Below are positions 9,251 through 18,015 of a stretch of 64,000 nt of DNA, piece after piece. Origin of the DNA: Streptomyces sp. WZ.A104 (GTDB lineage Bacteria > Actinomycetota > Actinomycetes > Streptomycetales > Streptomycetaceae); assembly GCF_002382885.1 (NCBI RefSeq), contig NZ_NWVL01000013.1, forward strand, positions 1-64,000, written 5' to 3'. The position numbers were made by a program, and so were the translations under genes. Within the stretch, counting starts at the first letter, position 1; every line of letters starts with the position of its first letter. The notes under the pieces were generated by a model. The model was not told where the DNA came from, made no database searches, and worked only from the letters and a program-made list of their open reading frames with translations.

Positions 9251-9942
9251 CCGCACTCCTCCGCTACCACGCCGCCCTGCTCCTCCGCTCGCAACGCTGG
9301 CTCGCTCCGCTCCTGCTGTACGCGGCCGTCCTGGCCGTCGGCGTGCAGAGCGGGCAGCCCGTGCTCGACTCCCTCGGTTTCGCCTCGGCCGCCCTGCTGC
9401 CCGTCACCGCCTGGGCGGTGCAGCTCTGCGTCACCCAGGAGCCGCCCGCCGCCCGGGCCGTCGCCTCGGCCGCCGCGGGGCCCCGGCGGGTCCACCTTGC
9501 CGCGCTGCTCACGGCGACGGGGTGCGCGGCGGCGCTCGCGGCGGTGACCACGGGAGTCGTCCTGCTCGTCAGCAGCCCGCTCACCAACGACCGCACCGTC
9601 GCCGTCTCCCGGCCGTCCGCCGCGATCGCCGGACTGCTCACCGCTCTGTGCTGCGTCCTGCTCGGCGCGGCCGTGGGGGCGCTGAGCACCCGGCCGGTCC
9701 TGAGCCGCCGGGGCTGGTCCGTCGCGGCCGCCGTGCTCGGGTCGGTCCTGGCGCTCGTGACCGTCGGCTCCCCGGCGAGGTACGCGGTCGCCACCCTGGT
9801 CACCGGTTCGCGGACCGGGACGTTCCAGCCGCCTGCGCTGCCGTTGCTCGGGGCGGCGGTCCTCGCCGTGGCCGTCGCCGTCCTCGTCTGCCGGATCGCC
9901 GCCCGGCCTGCGTCGGACAGCGCTTGGAGGCTCCACCAGTAG
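9247..9942 (+). CDS. ABC transporter membrane subunit (putative)
   Basis: A 231-residue polytopic membrane protein with about six hydrophobic segments (for example WLAPLLLYAAVLAVGV, LAALLTATGCAAALAAVTTGVVLLV, LLGAAVLAVAVAVLVCRIAA). It has no recognised catalytic motif. Its 4-bp overlap with the preceding ATPase gene makes it the likely permease of that transporter. Sequence divergence among such permeases is large, so the assignment rests mainly on topology and coupling. Confidence 0.75.
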   Translation: MTALLRYHAALLLRSQRWLAPLLLYAAVLAVGVQSGQPVLDSLGFASAALLPVTAWAVQLCVTQEPPAARAVASAAAGPRRVHLAALLTATGCAAALAAVTTGVVLLVSSPLTNDRTVAVSRPSAAIAGLLTALCCVLLGAAVGALSTRPVLSRRGWSVAAAVLGSVLALVTVGSPARYAVATLVTGSRTGTFQPPALPLLGAAVLAVAVAVLVCRIAARPASDSAWRLHQ

Positions 9943-9994
9943 GTAGGTACGGGAGTCAGTCGCCCACCCAGGGTCGTTCGATCACCTGACGCAG

Positions 9995-10903
9995 TCAGGC
10001 CGTGCGGGCGCGGAGGCGGCGCAGCATGCGTGGGTCCTCGAAACCGACTGAGCGGGCGGCGGCGTCCATCGTCGCGCCGTGGCTGATGAGGTGTTCGGCA
10101 CGTTCGAGGCGGAGGGTCTGCTGGTAGCGCAGTGGGGTGAGCCCGGTGGCGCGGCTGAAGAGGCGGGTGAGGGTGCGTTCGCTCACGCCGACGGCCGAGG
10201 CCAGGGTGGGCAGCGGGAGCGGCTGATCGAACCGGGCGTCGATGAGGTCCTGGGCGCGGTGCACGGTGTCGTCGAGGTGGGACCGGTGCCGGAGCATCTC
10301 GCTGGACTGCGGTTCATGGCCGTTGCGGCGAGCGTAGACGACCATCTCCCGGGCCACCTGGGCGGCGACGGCCGGGCCGTGCCGGGTCGCGACCAGGTGC
10401 AGGGCCAGATCGATGCCGCTGGCGATGCCGGCCGAGGTGATCACCCGGTCGTCGGCGGTGAACAGGACGTCGCGGACGACCACCGCCCTGGGGTGGCGCA
10501 GGGCCAGCTCGTCCTGCACGTCGTGGTGGGTGGTGCAGTGGCGGCCGTCGAGCAGGCCGGCCCGGCCGAGCGCCTCGGCTCCGGCGCAGACGCTGGCCAC
10601 CGTCCCGCCCCCGGCGTGGTGGTCCCGGAGGACCTGCAGGGAGGCGGCGCCGATGGCAGGGGCGTCGGCCGGGCCGGCTGTCCGCCAGCCGGGCACCACG
10701 ATCAGGTCCTCGGGCCCTAGATCGGGCCAGTGCACCCCGGCCATCAGCGGCAGCCCTTGGGCGGTGGAGACCTGTGGCTGCTCGGCGACGTAGGCGAGCG
10801 TGTAGGGGTGCCCGAAGTCGGCGGCCGTGGAGAAAACCTGCGCGGGTCCGGCCAGGTCCAGCAAATGGACTCCGGGCACCAGGAAGAAGACGATGTGGCT
10901 CAC
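9995..10903 (-). CDS. GlxA-type AraC regulator with DJ-1/PfpI domain
   Basis: Residues about 1-175 form a DJ-1/PfpI amidotransferase-like sensor domain (FFLVPGVHLLDLAGPAQVF, VVPGWR, ASVCAGAEALGRAGLLDG with the nucleophile-position cysteine). The C-terminal 110 residues are an AraC HTH pair (LASAVGVSERTLTRLFSRATG, LRLERAEHLI, ARSVGFEDPRMLRRL). The start GTG giving SHIVFFLV lies 7 bp beyond the isochorismatase stop and is preferred to longer ATG starts inside that gene. The pair is probably one transcript. Such regulators often control their co-transcribed amidohydrolase or thiol-related enzyme; the ligand is unknown. Confidence 0.85.
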   Translation of the reverse strand: MSHIVFFLVPGVHLLDLAGPAQVFSTAADFGHPYTLAYVAEQPQVSTAQGLPLMAGVHWPDLGPEDLIVVPGWRTAGPADAPAIGAASLQVLRDHHAGGGTVASVCAGAEALGRAGLLDGRHCTTHHDVQDELALRHPRAVVVRDVLFTADDRVITSAGIASGIDLALHLVATRHGPAVAAQVAREMVVYARRNGHEPQSSEMLRHRSHLDDTVHRAQDLIDARFDQPLPLPTLASAVGVSERTLTRLFSRATGLTPLRYQQTLRLERAEHLISHGATMDAAARSVGFEDPRMLRRLRARTA

Positions 10904-10910
10904 GATTCGG

Positions 10911-11513
10911 TCATTGTGTCTGAAGTCCTGCCGCGGCCTCCAGCTGGTCGACCGTCGCGATGGTGGCAAAGCGTCCGGCGAGGGCGTACTCGGTGCGCCT
11001 GATGACCTCTTCGGCAGGCAACGTGCGGGGGTCGGCCAGCAGCTCGGCGACGCTCTGGTCGGCGGGAGCGTCTCGGTGCGGGATGGGATTGGTCGCGGTC
11101 GCGTCGACGGCGAAGGTGACCTGGTAGCCGAGGTCGCTTGCGACGCGAGTGGTGGTCTCCACGCACTGCTCGGTGCGGATGCCGCAGACGGTGAGTTCGC
11201 GGATGCCGCGCTCGGTGAGGAGTTGTTGCAGGTTGGTGGTGGTGAACGCGTTGTGTGAGGTCTTGTGGATCAGCGGTTCCCCATCCGCTCGCTCCAGCTC
11301 CTCCATCAGCCGGACATGGCCGAGTGCCGGGTCGAAGACATCGCCGGTGCCGGGCTCGGAGTGCAGTACCCACACCACCAGGTCCCCGGCCTGGCGGGAG
11401 AGCCGGACCAGTCGGTTCACCTGGTCGGCGACCTTCAGGTCGGAGGTGGTTTCCCACAGCGGACGGGCGCGGAAGGACTCCTGGACATCGATGACGATCA
11501 GTGCTCGGTTCAT
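10911..11513 (-). CDS. Isochorismatase-family cysteine hydrolase
   Basis: A 200-residue cysteine hydrolase. It shows the family triad: aspartate in ALIVIDVQ (residue 9), lysine in IHKTSHNAF and cysteine 117 in GIRTEQCVETT. The family includes nicotinamidases, N-carbamoyl hydrolases and isochorismatases, and the substrate cannot be told here. The start MNRALIV has GGGGAC directly upstream and is preferred over a start 15 codons earlier. It leads an operon with the GlxA-type regulator downstream. Confidence 0.88.
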   Translation of the reverse strand: MNRALIVIDVQESFRARPLWETTSDLKVADQVNRLVRLSRQAGDLVVWVLHSEPGTGDVFDPALGHVRLMEELERADGEPLIHKTSHNAFTTTNLQQLLTERGIRELTVCGIRTEQCVETTTRVASDLGYQVTFAVDATATNPIPHRDAPADQSVAELLADPRTLPAEEVIRRTEYALAGRFATIATVDQLEAAAGLQTQ

Positions 11514-11728
11514 GTCCCCAAGCCTGGGCCGCGCGGGCGGGGCGGCGACAGGCTGCATCGGGTCCGACAGCGGACCGATCCGGTCAGCAGTAGGTCAGGC
11601 AGTTCGAGCGACCACAGCAGGGGCCGCGGGGAACTGCGCGAGATCGGTGGGCAGATGCCTGTGCCCCCCCGCCTCGCGCACGCGATTGATCAAACAAGGA
11701 GCCTGTCGTACCGCTCCACCCCCTCCAG

Positions 11729-12604
11729 CTATCCCTCCATCAACTCCGACACCTTCACGAAGCGGTAGCCGCGCTCCCGCAGCTCCGGCACGATCCGGCG
11801 TACCGCCGCCTCCGTGGCCGGGGCCGCGCTGCGGGTGCAGTGCATCACGACGAGCGAGCCCGGACGCACCCCGGCCAGCACCTGATCGGCCACCGCGTCC
11901 GCGTCCGTGGCGAACGCGTCGCCGCTGACCACGTCCCACTGCACGGCCGTCACCTTCGCCGGGGCCAGCGCGCGCAGGGTGGCGTCGTCGTAGCAGCCGC
12001 CGGGGAAGCGGAAGTAGGGCACGACGTTCCGGGCCCCCGCCTTCCGGAACGCCGCGAAGGCGCGCTCCACGTCACGGGTCATGGCGGCCTTCTCGACCAC
12101 CGGCAGTCCGTAGCAGGGGGTGCTGAAGGCATAGTGGCTGTAGGAGTGGTTGGCGATCTCGAACAGCGGGTCCGTGCCGATGGCCTTCGCCTGGGCCGGG
12201 TACTCCTCGGCCCAGCGCCCGGTCATGAACACGGTCGACGGCACCTTCAGCCGCCGCAGCAGCGCGATCAGCTCGGGGTTGTCGAAGCGCTCGCCCGACG
12301 CCGCCCGGGAGCCCTGATCGGCCGTCATGTCGGCGTCGAACGTGAGCGCCACGACCCTCTCCGCCGAGCGGCCGGCCCCGTCGCCCGACGGCCGTCGCTC
12401 GAAGACCGGGGTACGGCCAGCCGGGCCCGGAGCCATGGTGGGCGGCTTCTTCGGGGCGGCCGGGGGTGAGGCGGTGACAGCCGTAGGGGAGTCGGTGGCT
12501 TCGGTACGCGAGTCGGCAGGGCTCGCGCACCCGGCCAGGACGGCGCCGCCGAGCACCGCCCCCGCAACCACCATGCCGGCCATTTTGCGTGACGATCTGA
12601 TCAT
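11729..12604 (-). CDS. Lipoprotein polysaccharide deacetylase (NodB domain)
   Basis: A 291-residue lipoprotein. The signal ends in the lipobox LAGC near residue 26, followed by a 60-residue proline-rich linker and a NodB-type deacetylase domain. Motifs seen are ALTFDADMT (metal aspartates, with DAD in place of the usual DDG), NHSYSHYAF (metal histidines), RFPGG, WDVVSGDAF and SLVVMHC. It probably deacetylates cell-wall glycan outside the membrane. The ATG at 12604 starts right at the positively charged signal region; no strong ribosome site is seen, and a longer start at 12709 remains possible. Confidence 0.85.
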   Translation of the reverse strand: MIRSSRKMAGMVVAGAVLGGAVLAGCASPADSRTEATDSPTAVTASPPAAPKKPPTMAPGPAGRTPVFERRPSGDGAGRSAERVVALTFDADMTADQGSRAASGERFDNPELIALLRRLKVPSTVFMTGRWAEEYPAQAKAIGTDPLFEIANHSYSHYAFSTPCYGLPVVEKAAMTRDVERAFAAFRKAGARNVVPYFRFPGGCYDDATLRALAPAKVTAVQWDVVSGDAFATDADAVADQVLAGVRPGSLVVMHCTRSAAPATEAAVRRIVPELRERGYRFVKVSELMEG

Positions 12605-12777
12605 TAACGGAAAATATCGGACATCAGTGGATCGGTCTCGGCTATCAGTGCTTCGACGCGTGTCCTGATCACGTCGCGGATCGGGTGTATCGGGTGAATG
12701 GTGTGACACCTCTGCCCGCGGGGTCTTCGAGGGGCCGGCCGCGGCAGGTCCTGCCAGGGAAGGCCGGGCTCAGTCGG

Positions 12778-12811
12778 GTAGGGGCCCCGGGCGCGCGCCG
12801 GGGGCCCCTAC
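12778..12811 (+). promoter_or_regulatory. GC-rich hairpin in the leader of the STAS gene
   Basis: GTAGGGGCCCC and its exact inverse GGGGCCCCTAC flank a GC-rich loop in the divergent intergenic region. It is in front of the STAS gene rather than behind a gene, so it may attenuate or shield the ribosome site rather than terminate. Confidence 0.45.
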
Positions 12812-12865
12812 CGGGGGACCATGGAAGGACAGCGGAGTTCCGACCGGACCGCGAAGGGCAACGCC

Positions 12866-13252
12866 ATGGCAGCCGCACACCCCTCCACCCCGTCGAGCGA
12901 ACCGGCCGGACCGGTCGGTCGGCCCGGACCGACCGGACCTGCCGTGACCATGGCGGTCTCCGCCGCCGACGGCCGGCACGCCCAACTGGTCCTGGCCGGG
13001 GAGATCGGGGCCGAATCCCTGCGCGGGCTGGAAGAACTCCTCGACGACCCCCGGCTCGGCCGCGCCGCCGTCTGGACCCTGGACATGAGCGGCGTCACGC
13101 ACTTCGACCTCGCCTGCGCCTACGCCCTGCTGCGGGCCGTCACCCTGCGGGAGGAGCCCGCCGAGCTCACGATCCACGGGGCCCGGCGCGCCGTCCGGCG
13201 GGCGCTGCGGAGCTCCGGGCTCGACGCGGTGGCCGTGATCGAGGAGCGGTGA
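12866..13252 (+). CDS. STAS-domain protein (anti-sigma factor antagonist-like)
   Basis: About 128 residues with a STAS fold over the last 95 (LVLAGEIGAESLRGLEELL, WTLDMSGVTHFDLACAYALLRAV, RALRSSGLDAVAVIEE). The DMSGVTHFD loop is where SpoIIAA-type antagonists carry the phosphorylated serine; here S is followed by GVTHFD, so switching by a serine kinase is plausible. The first 30 residues are a proline-, glycine- and serine-rich tail. ATG 12866 with GAAGGG upstream is chosen; ATG 12821 behind GGGGGACC is an alternative that adds 15 residues. No kinase partner is adjacent. Confidence 0.75.
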   Translation: MAAAHPSTPSSEPAGPVGRPGPTGPAVTMAVSAADGRHAQLVLAGEIGAESLRGLEELLDDPRLGRAAVWTLDMSGVTHFDLACAYALLRAVTLREEPAELTIHGARRAVRRALRSSGLDAVAVIEER

Positions 13253-13271
13253 GGGCCCTCAGGCCGCGGGT

Positions 13272-13291
13272 GGCACTCTCAGCAGAGTGCC
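13272..13291. terminator. Terminator hairpin between STAS and phosphatase genes
   Basis: GGCACTCT, four-base loop, AGAGTGCC: a perfect 8-bp stem between two convergent genes. Confidence 0.6.
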
Positions 13292-13349
13292 CATCGCCGC
13301 GAGTGCCGAGGGCTCGACCCGGTGGATCGCGGCAGGGGCCGTGCCCCGA

Positions 13350-14723
13350 TCAGCACCACGGCCCCGTCACCGCGAACGTCGTCCCCGGCGTGTAGCAGTT
13401 CACGTACATCGTCGAGCCGTCCGGCGAGAAGGCGACCCCCGCGAACTCGCCCCAAGCCGGCTCCTCGGGCGTCCCGATGTTCTGCCGCCCGCGCGCCATC
13501 GGGTACACCTCGCCCCGCCGGGTCACTCCCAGCACGTGCTGGGCGCCGCCGCCGTCCTCGCAGACCATCAGCCCGCCGTCGGCGGCCAGGCAGATGTTGT
13601 CGGGGGACTCCCCGGGGAGCTGGATGTCGGTGTCCGGGCCGAAGATCACGACCAGCGTGAGCCGCCGCTTCCTCGGCTCGTAGCGCCAGACCTGGCCGTA
13701 GTGGTCGGCCGCCGACCCCTCGTCTCGGTGCGCGAAGCTGGACACGAAGTAGACGGAGGAGCCTCCCCAGTAGCAGCCCTCCAGCTTCTGCGCGTGGGTG
13801 ATGCCCTTCGGCCCGAAGTCCTGGAAACGGATCGCGGTTTCGGCCGCCAGCGGATCCGGTACGGGCACCCACTCGATCCGGTCGAAGCTCGTCCCCGTCT
13901 CCTGGACGGCCGACAGGTCCGGCACGCCGGGCACCCGCATCGCCTCCAGCGCCCCGCCCGCCCGCAGCGAACCGGTGCCGCCGAGCGGCTTCTCGGGGAG
14001 GAAGCGGTAGAAGAGCCCGAACGGCTTGTCGAACGCGTCCTCCGTCTCGTACACGATCCCCGTCCTCGGGTCGACGGCGATCGCCTCGTGCTGGAAGCGG
14101 CCCATCGCGGTCAGGGGGATCGCCCCGGTGCGGCGCGGGCAGGCGCCGTCCACCTCGAAGATGAAGCCGTGGTCCTTGGTGTACCCGTTGGTCCCGGCCT
14201 TGTCCTCGGTCTCCTCGCAGGTCAGCCAGGTACGCCAAGGAGTGGGGCCGCCCGCGCAGTTGACCGCCGTACCGGCGATGGCGACGCGCTCGCCGAGTAC
14301 CCTGTTCCGGCCGTCCAGCTCCAGGACCGTACAGCCGCCCTTGGCCGCGGGGTCATACGTCAGCCCCTCGACGGTCGGCACGCCGATCGCGGCGGTGGGC
14401 CGGTTCTCGTGGTTGCGGACGAGGTGGACCCGCCCGTTCCGGCCCGCGAGGGCGGCCATTCCGTCGTGATTGCTGGGCACCCGCCCCTCGCCGGAGCGCA
14501 GCGGCTCGCCCTCCCGGGACAGCACCCGGTAGCGGAACCCTTTCGGCAGATCGAGGAGGCCGTCCGGATCGGGGACCAGGGGGCCGTAGCCGCCGTGCCC
14601 GCGGGCGGCGGCGGTGCCCGCGAAGAGTTCGCCGAAGGCCCCGGTGAAGGCGACCGCGGCGGCCGCGCCGCCGCCTGCCAGGACCTGTCGTCGTGTTGCG
14701 AGGTGTCGAGGTGCGGATGTCAT
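13350..14723 (-). CDS. Tat-exported PhoX-like phosphatase (DUF839)
   Basis: A 457-residue protein with a twin-arginine signal (TRRQVLAGGG plus an alanine-rich hydrophobic run) and a DUF839/PhoX beta-propeller. Visible signatures include RVPSNHDGMAALAG, LVRNHENRP, WLTCEETEDKAG, HEAIAVDPRTGIVYETED and SPDGSTMYVNCYTPG. PhoX enzymes are calcium/iron phosphomonoesterases active outside the cell, so a role in phosphate scavenging is likely. The start is placed at MTSAPRHL with AGGGAG seven bases upstream. No obvious PHO box was recognised. Confidence 0.85.
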   Translation of the reverse strand: MTSAPRHLATRRQVLAGGGAAAAVAFTGAFGELFAGTAAARGHGGYGPLVPDPDGLLDLPKGFRYRVLSREGEPLRSGEGRVPSNHDGMAALAGRNGRVHLVRNHENRPTAAIGVPTVEGLTYDPAAKGGCTVLELDGRNRVLGERVAIAGTAVNCAGGPTPWRTWLTCEETEDKAGTNGYTKDHGFIFEVDGACPRRTGAIPLTAMGRFQHEAIAVDPRTGIVYETEDAFDKPFGLFYRFLPEKPLGGTGSLRAGGALEAMRVPGVPDLSAVQETGTSFDRIEWVPVPDPLAAETAIRFQDFGPKGITHAQKLEGCYWGGSSVYFVSSFAHRDEGSAADHYGQVWRYEPRKRRLTLVVIFGPDTDIQLPGESPDNICLAADGGLMVCEDGGGAQHVLGVTRRGEVYPMARGRQNIGTPEEPAWGEFAGVAFSPDGSTMYVNCYTPGTTFAVTGPWC

Positions 14724-14781
14724 GAGGCAACTCCCTGTTGGCGGACAGGTGAAGTGACCCGCACGTGTGTAGCACGCACAA

Positions 14782-14814
14782 AGGCGCGGGGGAACCATGC
14801 GCGCCCCCGCGCCT
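14782..14814 (-). terminator. Terminator hairpin downstream of the OsmC gene
   Basis: AGGCGCGGGGG pairs exactly with CCCCCGCGCCT across an 11-base loop. It follows the 3' end of the minus-strand OsmC gene and precedes the next minus-strand gene. Confidence 0.7.
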
Positions 14815-14862
14815 CGTGTTGCTGCTGGGACGGCCCCGTTGGCCGCGGCCGCCTCGCGCGGA

Positions 14863-15288
14863 TCAGGCCAGGGAGGCCGACAGCGTGATCATCGTGCCCG
14901 TCAGCGCCTGGCTGACCGGGCAGTTCGCCTTGGCGTCCTCGGCCGCCTTCAGGAAGTCCGTCTCGTCGAGCCCGGGGACCTCGCCCTGGACCGTGAGGTG
15001 GACGCCGGTGATGCCGGTGCCGGGCTGGAAGGTCACCTCGGCCTTCGTCTCCAGCTTGGTGGCCGGGGTGCCCGCCCCGGCGAGACTGTGGGACAGCGCC
15101 ATCGAGAAGCAGCTGGAGTGAGCGGCCGCGATGAGCTCCTCGGGGCTCGTCTTGCCGTTCGCCTGCTCCGAGCGGGACGGCCAGGAGACGTCGTACTCAC
15201 CGATGCCGGAGGAGTCGAAAGTGACGACACCCTTGCCCTCGATCAGGTTGCCTTCCCAGACCGTGTGCGCCTGACGCGTGGTAGCCAT
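14863..15288 (-). CDS. OsmC-family peroxidase
   Basis: A 141-residue cytoplasmic OsmC-type thiol peroxidase. The two redox cysteines are in AAAHSSCFSMALS (about residue 59) and in AKANCPVSQAL (about residue 125); the TSPEELIAAAHSSC block is diagnostic. Such enzymes reduce organic hydroperoxides using cellular thiols. Start ATG 15288 has GAAGGGA about 8 bases upstream. An upstream in-frame start (15330) lacks a comparable site. Confidence 0.92.
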   Translation of the reverse strand: MATTRQAHTVWEGNLIEGKGVVTFDSSGIGEYDVSWPSRSEQANGKTSPEELIAAAHSSCFSMALSHSLAGAGTPATKLETKAEVTFQPGTGITGVHLTVQGEVPGLDETDFLKAAEDAKANCPVSQALTGTMITLSASLA

Positions 15289-15381
15289 GCTGAATCCCTT
15301 CGAACGGTGTGCGCGGTTGTACGGGTACAACGCGGGGCGGACCTGTCGTGCGCCGTGCCCCGTTGAGTTACGCCCCCGAAC

Positions 15382-16476
15382 CTACTGCGCCACCAGCCCC
15401 TTCGCGTCCCGCGCCAGCGCCGTCAGCCGGGAGATCGCGCGGAAGTACTTCTTCCGGTACCCGCCGTTCAGCATCTCGTCGCTGAAGAGCCGGTCGAAGG
15501 GCTGCCCGGAGGCGAGCACCGGGACCTCCCGGTCGTAGAGCCGGTCGGCCAGCACCACCAGGCGCAGCGCGGTCGACTGGTCGGGCACAGCCGTCACCCC
15601 GGTCAGACAGACCGCGCCGATGTCGTCGGTCAGCGCGCCGTACCGGCTCGGGTGCACCCGGGCCAGGTGATCCAGCAGTCCGGGGAAGTCGTCGAGGGAC
15701 GCCCCCGGCGTGGCGTACGCGGCCCGGGTGACCTGGTCGTCGGTGTACGGCGGCGGGGCCTCGGGCAGTCCGCGGTGCCGGTAGTCCTCGCCGTCGATGC
15801 GCAGCGGACGGAAGTGCGCGGACAGGCCCTGGATCTCACGCAGGAAGTCGGCGGCGGCGAACCGGCCCTCGCCGAGCTTGCCGGGCAGGGTGTTGGAGGT
15901 CGCGGCGAGCGCCACCCCGTTCTCCACCAGCCGGCTGAGCAACGAGGACACCAGCACGGTGTCGCCGGGATCGTCGAGCTCGAACTCGTCGATGCACAGC
16001 AGCCGGTGCCCGCTGAGGGTCCGCACGGTCTGCTGGAAGCCCAGCGCGCCGACGAGGTTCGTCAGCTCGACGAACGTACCGAAGGCCTTCAGCGAGGGCT
16101 CGGCGGGCGTGGCGTGCCAGAGGGAAGCGAGGAGGTGGGTCTTGCCGACGCCGTAGCCGCCGTCCAGATACACCCCCCGCGGCCCGGTCGGCGCCGCGGG
16201 CTTCCTGCTCCCGAACCACTTCCGGCGCCCGGCACTGGTCGCGTGCGACCCGCCGAGCCCGGCGGCGAAGCCCGTGAGGACCGTGACCGCCTCGCTCTGG
16301 CTGGGCTGGTTCGGGTCGGGTACGTACGTGTCGAAGCGCACCGAGTCGAAGCGCGGCGGCGGCACCATCTCGGCGACCAGACGGTCTGCGGGGACGTGCG
16401 GCTCGCGGGCGCACAGGGACAGCGGGGCCGCTTCGGCAAGGGGGCTCTGCCCCGGAACGGCGGTGGATGACGACAC
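15382..16476 (-). CDS. zapE: ZapE/AFG1-like P-loop ATPase
   Basis: A 364-residue AFG1-family ATPase. Walker A is GGYGVGKTH, Walker B is LLCIDEFELDD, and the arginine/sensor segment is ATSNTLPGKLGEGRF. FDRLFSDEMLNGGYRKKYFRAISRL is the conserved C-terminal block. In E. coli ZapE acts at the Z-ring under stress; the actinomycete role is inferred by family only. GTG 16476 is chosen over the ORF's upstream starts because AGGGTGGA precedes it and the divergent reductase gene begins at 16514. Confidence 0.88.
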   Translation of the reverse strand: MSSSTAVPGQSPLAEAAPLSLCAREPHVPADRLVAEMVPPPRFDSVRFDTYVPDPNQPSQSEAVTVLTGFAAGLGGSHATSAGRRKWFGSRKPAAPTGPRGVYLDGGYGVGKTHLLASLWHATPAEPSLKAFGTFVELTNLVGALGFQQTVRTLSGHRLLCIDEFELDDPGDTVLVSSLLSRLVENGVALAATSNTLPGKLGEGRFAAADFLREIQGLSAHFRPLRIDGEDYRHRGLPEAPPPYTDDQVTRAAYATPGASLDDFPGLLDHLARVHPSRYGALTDDIGAVCLTGVTAVPDQSTALRLVVLADRLYDREVPVLASGQPFDRLFSDEMLNGGYRKKYFRAISRLTALARDAKGLVAQ

Positions 16477-16513
16477 AACCGTCCACCCTAAGGCCCGTGC
16501 CAGACTGCAACCC

Positions 16514-17323
16514 ATGCGAAGCCTGTTCCCTGTGACGGACCTGACAACCAGCAGCTCCACGGGCGAGGGCCCGTGCGGACCGCTCGCCGACCGCGAGTGG
16601 AGCCTCGACGAGCTGGCGGACGCCTACGCCTACCCGGCGGACCTCCCCGCCAAGACTCCCTGGCTGCGCGCCAACATGGTCTCCACCCTCGACGGGGCCG
16701 CCCAGCACGACGGCCGCTCGCAGCCCATCTCCTGCGCCGCCGACATGCGGATCTTCGGCACGCTGCGGGCCCTGGCCGACGTGGTGATCGCCGGAGCCGA
16801 GACCGTACGCCTGGAGGGGTACCGTCCGGCCCGGGCCCGGGAGGCGTTCGCGGCGCGGCGGGCGGCGGCGGGACAGGGCCCCGCTCCGGCTGTGGCGGTG
16901 GTGACCGGCTCGATGGACCTGGACTTCTCGCTGCCGCTGTTCACCGAGCCACTGGTCCCGACGCTCGTGGTGACCGGTGCGGGGGCGTCGGCGGACCGTA
17001 TCGCGGCGGCCCGGAAGGCGGGTGCCGAGGTCGTGATCGCGGGGGACGGCACCCGGGTGGACCCGGCGCGGGCGGTGCGCGAGCTGGCCGACCGGGGGCT
17101 GACCCGGCAGCTGACCGAGGGCGGGCCCGGGCTGCTGGGCCAGTTCGTGGCGGGCGGCGTGCTGGACGAGCTGTGCCTGACGGTCTCCCCGATGCTCACA
17201 GCCGGTGATGCTCAGCGGATCGCCGGAGGGCCCGGGGTCGCCGTGCCGGAACGTTTTTTCCTGGCATCGTTGCTGGAAGAGGCCGGGTTCCTCTTCACTC
17301 GGTACCGTCGGACTGACGGTTAG
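16514..17323 (+). CDS. RibD-like pyrimidine reductase / DHFR-fold protein
   Basis: A 269-residue protein with the RibD C-terminal (DHFR-like) reductase fold. It shows LRANMVSTLDGAAQHDGRS, LRALADVVIAGAETVR, TEGGPGLLGQFVAGGVLDELCLTVSP and a FLFTRYR end. The family reduces the ribosylamino-pyrimidine intermediate of riboflavin synthesis, or in actinomycetes related substrates such as F420-linked reactions. No deaminase domain is attached. It is divergent from zapE, 37 bp apart. Confidence 0.88.
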   Translation: MRSLFPVTDLTTSSSTGEGPCGPLADREWSLDELADAYAYPADLPAKTPWLRANMVSTLDGAAQHDGRSQPISCAADMRIFGTLRALADVVIAGAETVRLEGYRPARAREAFAARRAAAGQGPAPAVAVVTGSMDLDFSLPLFTEPLVPTLVVTGAGASADRIAAARKAGAEVVIAGDGTRVDPARAVRELADRGLTRQLTEGGPGLLGQFVAGGVLDELCLTVSPMLTAGDAQRIAGGPGVAVPERFFLASLLEEAGFLFTRYRRTDG

Positions 17324-17372
17324 CGGAATTTCCCGTTCCGCTTAGCTCGGGCTGGGCACACTTACCCCTGTC

Positions 17373-17390
17373 CCCCGTGGAAGCACGGGG
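17373..17390 (+). terminator. Hairpin after the RibD-like gene
   Basis: CCCCGTG, loop GAAG, CACGGGG: a perfect 7-bp stem 50 bp past the stop codon and about 75 bp before the next start. Terminator or leader structure; no T-run is seen. Confidence 0.45.
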
Positions 17391-17466
17391 AAGGATGGTT
17401 TCAGCAAACGACCGTCGACGGCCGATGCCGCGGTCGACGAGACGAAGAAGCGGAAGGGCGCCTGTC

Positions 17467-17937
17467 GTGTTCACAAGCGTTTTGATGATCGAGAAGCCGC
17501 TGACTCCCGAGGACGTGGACTTTGTCACCACCCTTCACGGCGAGGAGCGGATCTCGTTCGTCGTTCTGTTGCAGCCGCGCGGTGACCAGGCCGATGTCCT
17601 GCTGCGCGCGATCGACGACGTGGCGATGGGGGAGCTCAGGGAAGCGGTCCGCGAGGGTGAGGAGCCGGAGGGCAAGGAGGCCCGGGAACCGGCCGAGATC
17701 GGGCTGGAGTACTCGCTACGGGCCCTGCGCGAGGCGGGTTCCGACGCGGTCGGACAGGTGGTCGAGGATCACCCCCTGGACAAGCTCAAGACCGTGGTCG
17801 AGAAGGCGGGCGCCGACGAGGTCATCGTCCTGACCGCCCCGCACTACGTGGAGGAGTTCTTCCACCGAGACTGGGCCTCCCGCGCCCGGCACAAGGTCGG
17901 CGTCCCGGTGCTCAAGCTCTTCGCGCACAGCGAATAG
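17467..17937 (+). CDS. Conserved actinobacterial protein of unknown function (murC-proximal)
   Basis: A 156-residue soluble acidic protein without signal or membrane segments. It begins MFTSVLMIEKPLTPEDVDFVTTLHG in part and ends VGVPVLKLFAHSE. Residues 100-150 (DKLKTVVEKAGADEVIVLTAPHYVEEFF) resemble a small alpha/beta nucleotide-type fold. Databases sometimes label its relatives indole-3-glycerol phosphate synthase, but the TrpC barrel is absent and length is far too short. The GTG start has GGAAGGG upstream. It precedes murC by about 80 bp on the same strand. Confidence 0.75.
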   Translation: MFTSVLMIEKPLTPEDVDFVTTLHGEERISFVVLLQPRGDQADVLLRAIDDVAMGELREAVREGEEPEGKEAREPAEIGLEYSLRALREAGSDAVGQVVEDHPLDKLKTVVEKAGADEVIVLTAPHYVEEFFHRDWASRARHKVGVPVLKLFAHSE

Positions 17938-18015
17938 GCTGAAGGCCGCGCGGGCGCCGGAGGGCAACCCGGAACCGCGTGGAACTCTCACCAGTAGACC
18001 TCGGAGGACTCAACG

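Noticed and set aside
11600..11680. Possible tRNA-like sequence in the gap before the deacetylase gene
   Set aside because: I could not fold a cloverleaf with acceptor and T-loop; it resembles a common Streptomyces intergenic GGGGAACTGCGCGA-type fragment.
17467..17937. Indole-3-glycerol phosphate synthase
   Set aside because: Relatives sometimes carry that label, but length and motifs do not fit TrpC.
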